64,000 bases of DNA from Methanoregula sp. (GTDB taxonomy: Archaea > Halobacteriota > Methanomicrobia > Methanomicrobiales > Methanospirillaceae), in NCBI RefSeq assembly GCF_028679125.1, contig NZ_JAJRCG010000002.1:186001-250000 (forward strand), in the 5' to 3' direction. The translations under genes were made by a program, and so were the position numbers. A model generated the notes under the pieces. The model saw only the letters and a program-made list of their open reading frames with translations. It did no database searches and was not told where the DNA came from. Numbering within the stretch: the stretch's first letter is position 1; each line of letters starts with the position of its first letter. This document shows positions 9,217-19,521 of the stretch, one piece after another.

Positions 9217-10938
9217 TCACTCAAGCGATGCGAACGTAATGCTCCCTTCAACGAGAGCACCGAGCGTCTCCGGCAGCTTATCGATAGCAATCCGCACCTG
9301 CTTCATGCTGTCCCGGTCCCGGAGCGTGACGGTATTGTTCTCCTTCGTATCGTAATCCACGGTCACGGCAAAGGGAGTACCGATCTCGTCCTGCCTGCGG
9401 TAGCGCCGGCCTATCGCCCCGCTGTCATCGTACTCGGCGAGGATACCCCGCTTGTGGAGCGTGCGGGTGATGGTGTCAGCAATGGTGTCGAGCCCGTCGC
9501 GGGTCATCAGCGGAAAGACCGCAACCTGCACCGGTGCAACCTTCGGGGAGAACCGCATCACGGTACGGGCTTCGCCATCTGCGGTGTCCTCGTCATACGC
9601 CTGTTCGAGAACCGCGTAGCACATCCGGTCAATACCATACGAGGGTTCAATCACATGCGGGACAATATCCTCGCCCCGCACATCGATGACCTCGTCCCGG
9701 ACTTCGAACAGGTTTGCCGGAATGTGGATCTTCTCGCCATCGACCACGACATCGGCACCATCGGCGGTAGGTGTCGAGACTGCAAGGGCATCGAAGATCG
9801 CTTTTGCCTTGTTCCGGTACTGTTTCCCGAGCACCCCCATGTTGGGGATGATCCGCCGGCGCTGGACCTTCTTCGGCTCTGCGTACTGGATGAAGACCGT
9901 CATCGGGGTTCCGCTCGCTTTTGCATGGGCATTGAGATCGTAGTTCGTGCGGTCCGCAAGACCAACGGTTTCGACCCAGCCGAACCGCTCGGAGTGGATC
10001 TCGGCATCCCAGCAGTCCGTTGCGTAATGCGCACGCTCATCGGGGAGGTGCTGCCGGAACCGGAGCCGGTCGGGCTTGATCCCGATCGTGACGAGCATCT
10101 CGTGGGTCAGGGCCACGTAATACGCGAGGTATTCGTTTGCGATAACCCCCTTGTCAACGGCCTCCCGCATCGAGAGGGTGACCGCTTCTTCGCACTTCTG
10201 CTGCTGACCCCAGGTGAGGAGCGGCATCCGGTAATCGGCATACCGGTGGAACCGGGGGTGCTTGTTCTTCTCGTCCGGGTGGACGAAGATCTCTGCTTCC
10301 GCCTGCGTGAACTCGCGGAGCCGGATCATGCCCTGGCGGGGAGAGATCTCATTCCGGTAGGACTTGCCGATCTGGACGGCGCCGAACGGGAGCTTGTCGC
10401 GGTAGAACCGGAGGAGCCGGGTAAAGTCAACGAACATACCCTGTGCGGTCTCGGGGCGGAGGTAGCCGACCCGTTGCGAGTCCGGGCCAATCGAGGTCTT
10501 GAACATCAGGTTGAACCCGAAGACCTCGACATTCCCGAGCACTTCTTCGCAGGCAAGGCACTTGCAGGTAGCAAGGGCAGCTGCGAGTTCCTGGTTCTTC
10601 ATGGTTGAGGCGTTCTTGACCCCGCCGCCTTCGGCCACATGGTCTGCCCGCAGGAATTCCTTGCAATGCGGGCACTGGCACATCTTGTCAGCGAACCCGG
10701 CAACATGGCCGGATGCGATAAAGACGGCTTCCTGCGCGATCGTCGGGCACTCGATCTCATAGTATCCTTCGCGGATAACATAAAAATCCCGCCAGATATC
10801 CTCGATCCGCCGCTTCATCATCGCGCCGAGCGGCCCGTAGTCGATAAAACCCGCAACGGCACCGTAACATTCGGACGTTGGCCAGATGAAACCCCGGCGT
10901 TTGGCAAGTTCCATCACGTTTTCAAATACATCGCTCAT
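9217..10938 (-). CDS. glyS: Glycyl-tRNA synthetase (archaeal/eukaryotic alpha2 type)
   Basis: ATG at 10938 gives MSDVFENVMELAKRRGFIWPTSECYGAVAGFIDYGPLGAMMKRRIEDIW; class II motifs (YLRPETAQGMFVDF, SYRNEISPRQGMIRLREFTQAE). The ORF extension upstream of 10938 looks non-coding. Confidence 0.95.
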   Translation of the reverse strand: MSDVFENVMELAKRRGFIWPTSECYGAVAGFIDYGPLGAMMKRRIEDIWRDFYVIREGYYEIECPTIAQEAVFIASGHVAGFADKMCQCPHCKEFLRADHVAEGGGVKNASTMKNQELAAALATCKCLACEEVLGNVEVFGFNLMFKTSIGPDSQRVGYLRPETAQGMFVDFTRLLRFYRDKLPFGAVQIGKSYRNEISPRQGMIRLREFTQAEAEIFVHPDEKNKHPRFHRYADYRMPLLTWGQQQKCEEAVTLSMREAVDKGVIANEYLAYYVALTHEMLVTIGIKPDRLRFRQHLPDERAHYATDCWDAEIHSERFGWVETVGLADRTNYDLNAHAKASGTPMTVFIQYAEPKKVQRRRIIPNMGVLGKQYRNKAKAIFDALAVSTPTADGADVVVDGEKIHIPANLFEVRDEVIDVRGEDIVPHVIEPSYGIDRMCYAVLEQAYDEDTADGEARTVMRFSPKVAPVQVAVFPLMTRDGLDTIADTITRTLHKRGILAEYDDSGAIGRRYRRQDEIGTPFAVTVDYDTKENNTVTLRDRDSMKQVRIAIDKLPETLGALVEGSITFASLE

Positions 10939-11189
10939 GGTGATCACGCATTCGTTCCCATACTGTTGCACTACTGGCGACAAAAAGACTCTGATGCGTG
11001 TGTGACAGGGAAGATGGAAAATATGCGCTCCCGGATCCATTTTCATCATGTTGTGCACGGGCAGCATTGATCGGAAGTGCACCCGTGTGTATACAAAGCG
11101 GCGTTTTTTCCGGTGAATGAGTACAAAAGATACTATCTGCCCGGAACAATTTAACACCAATTTATACGTCTTTTGGTCAAACGACGTGT

Positions 11190-11250
11190 AAAGGAAGCAT
11201 TAAATAGTTGGTGAAGTATTGTATATCCTAATCCCAATACGGGGTATGCA
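11190..11250 (+). promoter_or_regulatory. Putative promoter upstream of 11251 CDS
   Basis: AT-rich TATA-like segment (GCATTAAATAG) about 45 bp before the ATG, in the divergent gap from glyS. Confidence 0.35.
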
Positions 11251-11859
11251 ATGACCGAAGACAAACGCAAGGCACACCTTCTGAAGCTCTTCAGTACCAT
11301 GTCGGGCAAGACCAAGATCGTCGAGCCCATGAAGAATATCCATGGCACGTTAAGAGACAGTGATGCAATAGAACGCGAGGTCGCTCTCGTCATGAGAGAG
11401 ATCACGGAACAGGGGATCTTCAAGACCTCTTTACGGCCCATCCAGCTTGCCAAGCTTGTCACGTCATTCTATATGAGCAAGAATGACACCGAGATTGCCC
11501 GCGAGCTCGGGGATGAGAAACTGAGTAAGACCGTTGCCCGCGCCCGGGTCCGGCTCAAGCTCTTCCGTGAACTGGACTTCAAGATGCCCTTTGACAAGGC
11601 ACAGATGGAAGCACTGGTCGAATCCGGCAAGACCATGAAAGAGGTATCCGAGGAACTTGGCGTAAGTCCCTCGACCCTCCGCGAATACCGGCACGTCATC
11701 GAGGAGCAGGAAGATCCTACCATCGATCCCTACATCGACCGGATCCGCGATGTTATGGAAGACCGTGACCTCACCGAGCAGATGACCCGCAGTGCCACTG
11801 CTGACAGCCTCGGGGACTCTATCGATATCACTGAAGCCGAACTGATCGATGTGACCTAA
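11251..11859 (+). CDS. HTH-containing putative DNA-binding protein
   Basis: Helix-turn-helix-like SGKTMKEVSEELGVSPSTLREYRHVI; TEIARELGDEKLSKTVARARVRL. Confidence 0.65.
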   Translation: MTEDKRKAHLLKLFSTMSGKTKIVEPMKNIHGTLRDSDAIEREVALVMREITEQGIFKTSLRPIQLAKLVTSFYMSKNDTEIARELGDEKLSKTVARARVRLKLFRELDFKMPFDKAQMEALVESGKTMKEVSEELGVSPSTLREYRHVIEEQEDPTIDPYIDRIRDVMEDRDLTEQMTRSATADSLGDSIDITEAELIDVT

Positions 11860-11986
11860 AAGGGCTATTCCCCGGCAAGGCCAAATATTTTTTAGTGGTG
11901 GTGCTCTCGCGTTCCTGCCTCGTTTTTTGTAGTTTTTCATACGGGCAGAGGATAATATTCATTCGGGAGTAATCCGATCTGCATAT

Positions 11987-12649
11987 ATGCAACTCACCTG
12001 GCTCGGCCATTCCTGCGTACTTCTGTCAGGCTCGAAAAAAGTCCTGATCGATCCCTTCATCGAAGGAGGGAGTGTCGCTGCTACGAATCCCGATCTTGTT
12101 GCCATCACCCATGGGCACAGCGACCATATGGGAGAGGCCGTGGCACTGGGGAAGAAGACCATTGCCATCACCGAGATCGCACGGTATCTCAAGGCAAACG
12201 GTGTCCCGGCGGAGAGCATGAATATCGGCGGCACCCAGGTTGTCGACGGGGTCTCGTTCACCATGACACCGGCCATGCATTCCACGTCCATTGAAGAGGC
12301 GGGGATGGGTTTTTCGGGAGGTGCCCCGGCGGGTTTTGTTATTGGCCTTGACGGGATCAGGGTATACCATGCCGGCGATACCGGGCTCTTCTCCGACATG
12401 AAACTGATAGGCGATCTCTACCACCCGGATGTCGCGCTCCTCCCGATCGGGGGACGGTACACGATGGGTGTCACCGAGGCGATGATGGCGGCAAATTTCA
12501 TCGGGGCAAAGACGGTCATCCCGATCCATTACAATACGTGGGACCGGATCGCTGCCGATACGGATGCCCTGAAAAAAGGAATTGAACGGACAACGGATCT
12601 CCGTGTGAGGGTTCTTTTGCCCGGCAAGAGTCTGGACATTACCCCGTAA
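11987..12649 (+). CDS. UPF0173-type metal-dependent hydrolase (metallo-beta-lactamase fold)
   Basis: MQLTWLGHSCVLL, THGHSDHMGEA, YHAGDTGLFSDM, PIGGRYTMG, PIHYNTW motifs. Confidence 0.9.
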   Translation: MQLTWLGHSCVLLSGSKKVLIDPFIEGGSVAATNPDLVAITHGHSDHMGEAVALGKKTIAITEIARYLKANGVPAESMNIGGTQVVDGVSFTMTPAMHSTSIEEAGMGFSGGAPAGFVIGLDGIRVYHAGDTGLFSDMKLIGDLYHPDVALLPIGGRYTMGVTEAMMAANFIGAKTVIPIHYNTWDRIAADTDALKKGIERTTDLRVRVLLPGKSLDITP

Positions 12650-12751
12650 CTGGTCTCCTTCCCGATCTATCCCAACGGGAGTCGGGGGCAGTCAGCAGAA
12701 TTATCATAATACCGGTGCCTGCATTGTGGCACTCACGGATTCGGAAAAGCC

Positions 12752-12877
12752 ATGTCAAACTGCCCGAAATGCGGATCAAAAAATACGGAATGGACTGACT
12801 GCAAGACCGTCAATAACAAGACGATTGTGGTCTGTGTCTGTTCTGACTGCGGTCACACGTGGGAACAGCCGCTCTGA
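12752..12877 (+). CDS. Small zinc-ribbon protein (41 aa), absent from the supplied ORF track
   Basis: ATG at 12752 to TGA at 12877: MSNCPKCGSKNTEWTDCKTVNNKTIVVCVCSDCGHTWEQPL, with two CxxC knuckles (CPKC, CSDC). Confidence 0.7.
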   Translation: MSNCPKCGSKNTEWTDCKTVNNKTIVVCVCSDCGHTWEQPL

Positions 12878-12950
12878 TTGTTACGTCATTCAACCGGCAT
12901 TTTTAGAAACCTTTTCATGTCCTGTATCCCCACCAGTATCGTGATAACGT

Positions 12951-13298
12951 ATGGCTATGATACTGGAATCGCTTTCAATCCCCCTGGTTAACCTGGTATT
13001 GTGCATAATAATTGTCATTTTAGGTATCCTCTGTTTCAGGAAGAGCGGCGAGATGCTGCCCGCTTTCATCGGGGCGGCATTCGGGCTGTTCGGGATCTCC
13101 CATGCGGCAACGCTTGCAGGGCTGGCTGCTTCCCTTGAACTCCCCCTGATCATTATCCGAACCCTCGCTTACGTCCTGGTGATTGTCGCACTCTGGCAGC
13201 ATCTGAAGAACAGCCTGATCCAGAAAGAGACCCGGCAGGGATGGGTGGATTACTTCAAGAGTGAGACCGGGCAGGCAGACGGGGAAAAGAGGACCTGA
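12951..13298 (+). CDS. Hypothetical membrane protein
   Basis: Three hydrophobic helices and a charged C-terminus. Confidence 0.6.
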   Translation: MAMILESLSIPLVNLVLCIIIVILGILCFRKSGEMLPAFIGAAFGLFGISHAATLAGLAASLELPLIIIRTLAYVLVIVALWQHLKNSLIQKETRQGWVDYFKSETGQADGEKRT

Positions 13299-13303
13299 CC
13301 CGC

Positions 13304-13642
13304 TCACGTCATTTTCTGTAGTGCATCTTCCCGGGATTTACAAATGGTAAAGATACTCGTGAACCCGGCCATGTCGAAAACCTTGTAAACCGGTGGCCCG
13401 ACCTCCACAAGCACGACTCGGCCCCCGGATTTCATCATGTCCCGGGTAACCTGAAGCAGTACCTTTAAGCCTGCGCTGGCGATATACCCGGTCCGGGAGA
13501 AATCAAAGATAACCTTATTCTGTCCCGTGTTTTTGAGGATCTGTCGGAGTTCCGATTCCACGTCCGGTGCAGTGTTGGTATCAAAGCGTTCCGGAACCGT
13601 GACAACACAGGTGTCACTGATGGTTGTTGTTTCCAGGGTCAT
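13304..13642 (-). CDS. STAS-domain protein (anti-sigma-factor antagonist-like)
   Basis: MTLETTTISDTCVVTVPERFDTNTAPDVESELRQIL...VIFDFSRTGYIASAGLKVLLQ with the conserved SxGL site. ATG at 13642. Confidence 0.85.
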   Translation of the reverse strand: MTLETTTISDTCVVTVPERFDTNTAPDVESELRQILKNTGQNKVIFDFSRTGYIASAGLKVLLQVTRDMMKSGGRVVLVEVGPPVYKVFDMAGFTSIFTICKSREDALQKMT

Positions 13643-13821
13643 GGAAATTCCTGTGAGAGAATTGGATCCTGGGATAATTAAAACACATAGGCCTGGTTCG
13701 CGAACACGGAAACCTGGAATGATTGAGGATTGCACGTGCTTTGGGGTATCTGCCGTGTGTTGATCGTGGCCGGTATTGTCAGGCACTGTCTTTCACCCCG
13801 GCTTGCCACATTACCGGTGCA

Positions 13822-15210
13822 TCACGCGCAGCGGTCTCCGGGGCCTTCGATGACAGTATACCGGACCAGGGAGAAGAAGATCCCCGCAATGCAGAGCACG
13901 GCAGAGATGCCAAAACAGATCCGCATGCTGTCCAGGAACTCCGGGTAGAGCAGGGGAGTGATCTGCGCATCTCCGATGAAGATCGCAAGGACCATCATGG
14001 CAATACCCATCGAGAGCATCTGGCCTACGATCCGCATGGTCCCCAGCGTTCCTGATGCAACCCCGTATCTTTTCTTATCAACCGATCCCATGATGGCATT
14101 GGTGTTTGGCGATGAGAAGAGGCCAAGACCTATGCCGAGGATGATGAGGATGAGGATGAGCTCGGGAATGGTTGTCGCGGTATCGACCAGCAGGAGACAG
14201 ACAAGCCCGAGGGCGGTCAGCCCCATCCCTGCCGAGGCGATCTTGCCCGGGTCTATCCGGTCGGAGAGCCGGCCTGCAACCGGGGAGAATAATGCCTGGG
14301 CAACGGGCTGGACCACGAGGAGCATCCCGGCCTGCTGCGGGGAAAAGTCCTTGATGTACTGGAGGTACAGGCTCAGAAAGAACGTAACCGCAAAGGTTGC
14401 GCAGTAATTGATCAGGGCAGCAAGGTTCGAGAAGGCGAAGACCCGGTTGGCGGTGAACAGGCTGACGTCCAGCAGCGGGTACCGGATACGGAGCTCGCGC
14501 AGGATGAACCATGCGAGGATCGCGCTGCCGGCGATAAGAAGTATGATCCCGGTGATATCGGGCAGCAGGGAAAAACCGTACATAACGCAGACCAGGGCAA
14601 GGCCATACTGGATGGCCCCCTGCGTATCGAACGGCTCTCCCCGGGAATCCGCCCATTCGTCCTTCAGGAAGAGCAGGATCAGTGCAACGGCAAACAGGCC
14701 TACCGGGATATTGACGAGAAAGATGCTCCTCCAGCCGAAATACTCCGTCAGGATCCCGCCAAAGAAGGGCCCCGTTGAGAGACCCAGGTACACGGCGGTG
14801 GTGTAAATCCCCAGGACCTTGCCCCGTTCGCATGGCGGCGTTACCGATGAAAGGATGGCGACTGCGGTCCCGAAGATCATCGCCCCCCCGAATCCCTGGA
14901 GTACCCGCACCAGGATGATCATCAGGGATGAAACCGAGAAGATCATCAGGATGGAGGCAAGCGAGAAGATGAAAAGGCCGGTGGTGAAGATTTTTTTTCT
15001 GCCGTAAATATCGGCGAGCCGTCCGAACGGGAGGAGAAACACTCCTGACGCGAGCAGGTACGCGGTGGCAATCCAGCTCATCTCGATGGCATCCATCGCA
15101 TATTCCCCGCCAATGCTCGGGAGGGCAATATTGACTGCTGAAAGGTCGAATGGTGTCAGGAATCCGGCAAGGAGTGCGATGAAGAGTGCGATATCCCGTG
15201 TCCTGATCAT
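13822..15210 (-). CDS. MFS drug transporter (DHA2/EmrB-QacA-like)
   Basis: 14-TM pattern; FLTPFDLSAVNIALPSIGGEY, GRLADIYGRKKIF, RVLQGFGGAMIFG. Confidence 0.9.
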   Translation of the reverse strand: MIRTRDIALFIALLAGFLTPFDLSAVNIALPSIGGEYAMDAIEMSWIATAYLLASGVFLLPFGRLADIYGRKKIFTTGLFIFSLASILMIFSVSSLMIILVRVLQGFGGAMIFGTAVAILSSVTPPCERGKVLGIYTTAVYLGLSTGPFFGGILTEYFGWRSIFLVNIPVGLFAVALILLFLKDEWADSRGEPFDTQGAIQYGLALVCVMYGFSLLPDITGIILLIAGSAILAWFILRELRIRYPLLDVSLFTANRVFAFSNLAALINYCATFAVTFFLSLYLQYIKDFSPQQAGMLLVVQPVAQALFSPVAGRLSDRIDPGKIASAGMGLTALGLVCLLLVDTATTIPELILILIILGIGLGLFSSPNTNAIMGSVDKKRYGVASGTLGTMRIVGQMLSMGIAMMVLAIFIGDAQITPLLYPEFLDSMRICFGISAVLCIAGIFFSLVRYTVIEGPGDRCA

Positions 15211-15454
15211 GGTTGTTATCTCTCCGTTGGTGCCAGAGGGTATTAAGAAATGCTGGACCCGTTCAGGCCCCCTCTACCGGAAAAAACCTGTATATCCTTT
15301 GGCCCTGCTGCGAGGGGGTGATTTTCCGATAACATCCCTGAATCCTTTCTGGAACTGATGAGTCTGATATTCCGGGGAAATGCCAGCCGTATTGGTTTTA
15401 TTGTACGGGTATTGTAAAGATTAATGCGACAGGAAGTAAAATACAAGTAATATT

Positions 15455-16435
15455 ATGGCTCACATCCGCAGATTTCCCGCAGGACTCCTGGTTCTGGCTG
15501 CCTGCCTGTTCCTTGCCGGAACTTCCGCAGCAGGAGTGGGTATCCAGGCATATTCCGGGGATACCGTCCCGCTCTCGGGATATTCCCCGACAAGCAATAC
15601 CGTGTATCTCTTCCTCACCGGCCCCAACCTCCCGGTGAACGGTGTTGCCCTCAACGACATCACCAAGCGTGCTGATCAGGGAGGTTTTACCACGGTCTCG
15701 GTGACTGGCGAGGATGACAGCTGGAGTTACAAATGGCACACGAACAGTCTCAACGGGCACCTCGATGACGGGACGTACACGATCTGGGTTGTGAACAGCC
15801 CGAGTGACCGGTCAAACCTGCAGAATGCCGAGTATGCCACCATCTCGGTCACGCTGGGATCGCCAACCATTTCCGTGAATTCCGGGGTTACCATAACCCC
15901 GGTAACGCCGGCTTCTTTTGCCATCAGTTCTGAGCCGAATGAGTCTTCTGTCTCCATCAACGGCCAGTACCGGGGGAAAACCCCGCTCGTTGTAGATAAC
16001 CTGAAACCGGGAACGTATGAGGTGGCGGTCTCGAAATTCGGATATACGCCCTATTCGGACTCGATCAATCTTGGATCCGGTGAACAAGGAGTGGTCCGTG
16101 CCACGCTCCCCGCAGAGCGCGGGACGATCATCGTCAACTCAACCCCGGCCGGCGCACGGGTATCGCTCGATGGTGCCGATGCCGGTATATCCCCGGTCAC
16201 CCTCCCGAACGTGCTGCCGGGCAACCATACGGTCGCCCTTGCTCTTGACGGGTATGTCCCCTTCGAGCAGCAGGTTGCGGTTACTGCCGGCACGACCAGC
16301 CCGCTGGAGATCCAATTCACCCCTGTCTCGATCATCCCCACCCTGCCGGTGAAGGCCCCGGGCCTTCTGGCAGGAACACTTGTCGGGCTTATGATGGCTG
16401 CAGTCCTGCTCTCTATCAGGCCCCGGTCCCGATAA
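15455..16435 (+). CDS. Secreted PEGA-domain surface protein
   Basis: N-terminal signal, two PEGA repeats (SVSINGQYRGKTPLVVDNLKPGTYEVAVSKFGY; ARVSLDGADAGISPVTLPNVLPGNHTVALALDGY), C-terminal TM anchor. Confidence 0.85.
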   Translation: MAHIRRFPAGLLVLAACLFLAGTSAAGVGIQAYSGDTVPLSGYSPTSNTVYLFLTGPNLPVNGVALNDITKRADQGGFTTVSVTGEDDSWSYKWHTNSLNGHLDDGTYTIWVVNSPSDRSNLQNAEYATISVTLGSPTISVNSGVTITPVTPASFAISSEPNESSVSINGQYRGKTPLVVDNLKPGTYEVAVSKFGYTPYSDSINLGSGEQGVVRATLPAERGTIIVNSTPAGARVSLDGADAGISPVTLPNVLPGNHTVALALDGYVPFEQQVAVTAGTTSPLEIQFTPVSIIPTLPVKAPGLLAGTLVGLMMAAVLLSIRPRSR

Positions 16436-16531
16436 CCCGGTCTCATCATCAGCACCCGGTTATACCCTCCTGCGTGGACCGGGTGCGACAGGGATTTATA
16501 TCCGAGAACAGGCAACCGGTTAGGAGAGAGT

Positions 16532-16759
16532 ATGAACACGTTCGATCTCCTTATGATCCTCGCGCTGGGTATCCTTGCCGGAACGATTGCCGGCCTCACC
16601 ATCGGATATGCAGCAAAACGCCAGAAGCCTCAATGGTCGCAGATGACCCCCAGGGAGAAGACAACCAATATCGCCCTTGTTCTCTTCTTTTCAGCGGTCT
16701 GTTGTGCAGCTCTTGCAGGGTACGAGCTTTTCTGGACTGCCGGCGTCATTACCCCATGA
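16532..16759 (+). CDS. Small membrane protein
   Basis: 75-aa ORF with two hydrophobic helices. Confidence 0.55.
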   Translation: MNTFDLLMILALGILAGTIAGLTIGYAAKRQKPQWSQMTPREKTTNIALVLFFSAVCCAALAGYELFWTAGVITP

Positions 16760-16857
16760 ATAGCCCGAAGGACTGATGATCCTGTCCCCCGGGTAACGTC
16801 CTAATCCCGGGCCAGTGTTTTTTTTATAGGGTATCCTGCCGTATATTTCTCCGGACC

Positions 16858-17658
16858 ATGCGCCTCAAAGATCTTCTGAAAGGATCCGTTCCGGATGATG
16901 CCCTCAGCCGTTTCTCCGGCCACTTCGATGTGATCGGGGATATTGCCATCGTCACGATTCCTCCTGAACTTACGGCTTACAAGAAGATCATCGCCGAAAC
17001 GATCCTGGCCGGCAGGAAGAATATCTACACGGTGCTCAACAAGGTGCAGAAGGTCAGATCGGATGCCCGGACCGCCAGTTACGAGGTCCTGGTAGGCGAC
17101 ACCACGATCACCCGGTACCGGGAGTTCGGATTCCAGTACCGCTTTGACGTCACGAAGGTGTTCTTCAACAGCCATCTTGCCTACGAGCGGATGCGGGTGA
17201 CCGAACAGGTCGAGCCGGGCGAACGGGTCCTTGTCCCCTTCTGCGGGATCGGACCCTTTGCCATCCCGGCCGCCGCAAGGGGCGCCCGGGTTGTTGCGAT
17301 TGAACAGAACCCCGAGGCATATGCATGGTTAAGGGAGAACATCGCGCTGAACCATGTCCGGGATGCGATCACTCCCATCAACGGGGATGCACGCGATACA
17401 TCACACCTTGCGCAGCAGCGCTTTGACCGGATCATCATCCCCACTCCCTATGGCATGGACGGGATTCTCGATACCCTCGCACCCTATGCCGGCAGGGACG
17501 GGATGATCCATTTTTACACGTTCAGGGCAGCCAATGAGATCCCTGCGCTGGTGGATGAGTTCACAACGAGAGGATTTGAGATAACCTTCCAGAATACCTG
17601 CGGCAACGTGGCGCCGGGCATCAAACGCTGGGCATTCGATCTGGTCAAAAAAGGGTGA
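16858..17658 (+). CDS. Trm5/Met10-like class I SAM-dependent methyltransferase
   Basis: VLVPFCGIGPFAIPAAARGARVVAIEQNPEAYAWLRENIALNHV and HFYTFR motifs of the Trm5 family. Confidence 0.85.
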   Translation: MRLKDLLKGSVPDDALSRFSGHFDVIGDIAIVTIPPELTAYKKIIAETILAGRKNIYTVLNKVQKVRSDARTASYEVLVGDTTITRYREFGFQYRFDVTKVFFNSHLAYERMRVTEQVEPGERVLVPFCGIGPFAIPAAARGARVVAIEQNPEAYAWLRENIALNHVRDAITPINGDARDTSHLAQQRFDRIIIPTPYGMDGILDTLAPYAGRDGMIHFYTFRAANEIPALVDEFTTRGFEITFQNTCGNVAPGIKRWAFDLVKKG

Positions 17659-17669
17659 TTATCGATCGC

Positions 17670-18737
17670 TCATTGGTTTCTTGCATAGTGCATGGTGAAG
17701 AGCGTCACGTATTCGTCGGCATAACAGGATGAATCCGAGCGGAGGGAGAACTCCGGTGCAAGACTGGACTCGAACAGATCGTGCCACTGGGTCCGGAGCA
17801 TGTGGTATTCCGTGCGTTCTCCTCTCGGCTGGGTCAGGAGCGAGGCAACTTCGGTCATGAGAAAGGAGTCGATGCAGTCCGTGACGATCTCGACCGGTGC
17901 ATCGTGGGCATAGACAAAGTCCATGATCCTGCCATAGGACTGGTATACGGAGAGCGCAAGTTCCGGTGAATGGATATCCGGCGTATCGTTGTTCGCATCC
18001 ATCTCGAAGAGGAGGAAGTGGTCGATCCACGGTTTGAGCCGTGCGAGGTGGACGCGTTTGTCCTCGACCGGCATGTGGTGGTAGGCCAGCGAACTCATCG
18101 CAATATCGTAATGGTGGCTGATGGATGCGGAGCAGTCCTGGATCCGTGCATTCTCCGCGGTTATGGTGATTCCCGGGTGGGCCCCGGAGATTGTCTTTTT
18201 CGCCAGTTCGATCATGGCCGGGGAGGAATCAACGAGAAGGACCTCGTCGATACTGTCTGCCTTGCCCGTTTCGATAACCTGGGAGAGGACTTTCGCGGTC
18301 AGGGATCCGTCGCCGCACCCGATGTCCATGAACCGGAGGGGGTGGTCGAACGATGGCAGGGAGTGGGCAAACTGGCGGACCAGGTGGCTGCGGGCCTCTT
18401 TCATTATCGGGACCCCGGCGAAGTGGATGTACGGGCGGGGGTCTTCGAACGCCACCGCCGGTTTTACCAGTGTCCCGTTGTGCCGCTGGAGGAAACTCAT
18501 GAGGAATGCCGCCGAGAAGAGCCCGTCTTCCTCGCACATTGTCGCGGCCTCCAGCCACTCTGTAGCACGCCGGTTCTGTCCCTCTGCCGCGAGCCGGACT
18601 CCGATGAAATACTCGAATGCCGGGATCAGGTTCGGGCGTATCCTGTCCTCGTACTGTGCCGGCGTGGCGTTACTATGAGTGATTTTGTGGGCATATTCTG
18701 CCCATGCAGTTTTTTCATCGTCTGACAGGAACAGCAT
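17670..18737 (-). CDS. Class I SAM-dependent methyltransferase
   Basis: LRFMDIGCGDGSLTAKVLSQ motif I; SSLAYHHMPVEDK. Confidence 0.8.
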   Translation of the reverse strand: MLFLSDDEKTAWAEYAHKITHSNATPAQYEDRIRPNLIPAFEYFIGVRLAAEGQNRRATEWLEAATMCEEDGLFSAAFLMSFLQRHNGTLVKPAVAFEDPRPYIHFAGVPIMKEARSHLVRQFAHSLPSFDHPLRFMDIGCGDGSLTAKVLSQVIETGKADSIDEVLLVDSSPAMIELAKKTISGAHPGITITAENARIQDCSASISHHYDIAMSSLAYHHMPVEDKRVHLARLKPWIDHFLLFEMDANNDTPDIHSPELALSVYQSYGRIMDFVYAHDAPVEIVTDCIDSFLMTEVASLLTQPRGERTEYHMLRTQWHDLFESSLAPEFSLRSDSSCYADEYVTLFTMHYARNQ

Positions 18738-18915
18738 GGTTGCTCTCTTTTTGGTATCGTTTCTTTTTCATGATGTTTATGCGTGATGATTAAAAAAGGG
18801 GAATTACCTGAATTGACTCGGGGGTCTGCTGGTACCGCTGAGGAACGCGATTCCATCCGTCGCGAACATTAATCCTCCGGCGGGAGAGACATCTCTGTAC
18901 GAGTTGTTCAGGATT

Positions 18916-19428
18916 ATGCAGATCATCACCCCGACATCTGTTCTCCGCGACTGGACAGAACATGACGCCCCTGCGCTTGTACGTCATGCAGACAATCCCC
19001 GGATTGCGGCAACCATGCGGGATGGCTTCCCCTCCCCCTATACTATCAGCGATGCACACCGGTTCATCGCCATGGCAACAGCACCCGGCCGGCAGCTCTT
19101 CCTTGCCATTGAAGTGGATGGCGAGGCCTGCGGGGGTATCGGCATCAACCCGCTGGAGGATGTTCACCGGGGTTCTGCCGAGATCGGGTACTGGCTCTCT
19201 GGATCATTCTGGGGCCGGGGAATAATCACCGATGCGGTACGGGCGCTTGTGCCGGTTGCGTTCCGGCAGTATGATATTGTCCGGCTCCAGGCGTGTATCT
19301 TCTCAAACAATCCTGCATCCATACGGGTTCTTGAGAAATGCGGATTTGTCCGCGAAGCTGTCCACAGGAATGCCATCACGAAGAACGGCGTGATTATGGA
19401 CGAAATTGTGTATGCAGTATTGCGATAA
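18916..19428 (+). CDS. GNAT family N-acetyltransferase (RimJ/RimL-like)
   Basis: LRDWTEHDAPALVRHADNPRIAATMRDGFP...AEIGYWLSGSFWGRGIITDAVRALV...NPASIRVLEKCGF. Confidence 0.9.
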   Translation: MQIITPTSVLRDWTEHDAPALVRHADNPRIAATMRDGFPSPYTISDAHRFIAMATAPGRQLFLAIEVDGEACGGIGINPLEDVHRGSAEIGYWLSGSFWGRGIITDAVRALVPVAFRQYDIVRLQACIFSNNPASIRVLEKCGFVREAVHRNAITKNGVIMDEIVYAVLR

Positions 19429-19521
19429 AAAAGGGGGGTTATGCCGGATGGTTGTCATTCCGGCGATCCGGTTGATAACCGGCCCTGCCCCGGGAGAGTC
19501 GGGCCGAGGATATGTGTTCTT

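Noticed and set aside
9454-10608. 384-aa plus-strand ORF inside glyS
   Set aside because: Fully antisense to a well-supported GlyRS; no recognisable motifs.
10939-11160. N-terminal extension of GlyRS to 11160
   Set aside because: The conserved GlyRS N-terminus begins at 10938; the extra 74 codons lack similarity and run into the divergent promoter region.
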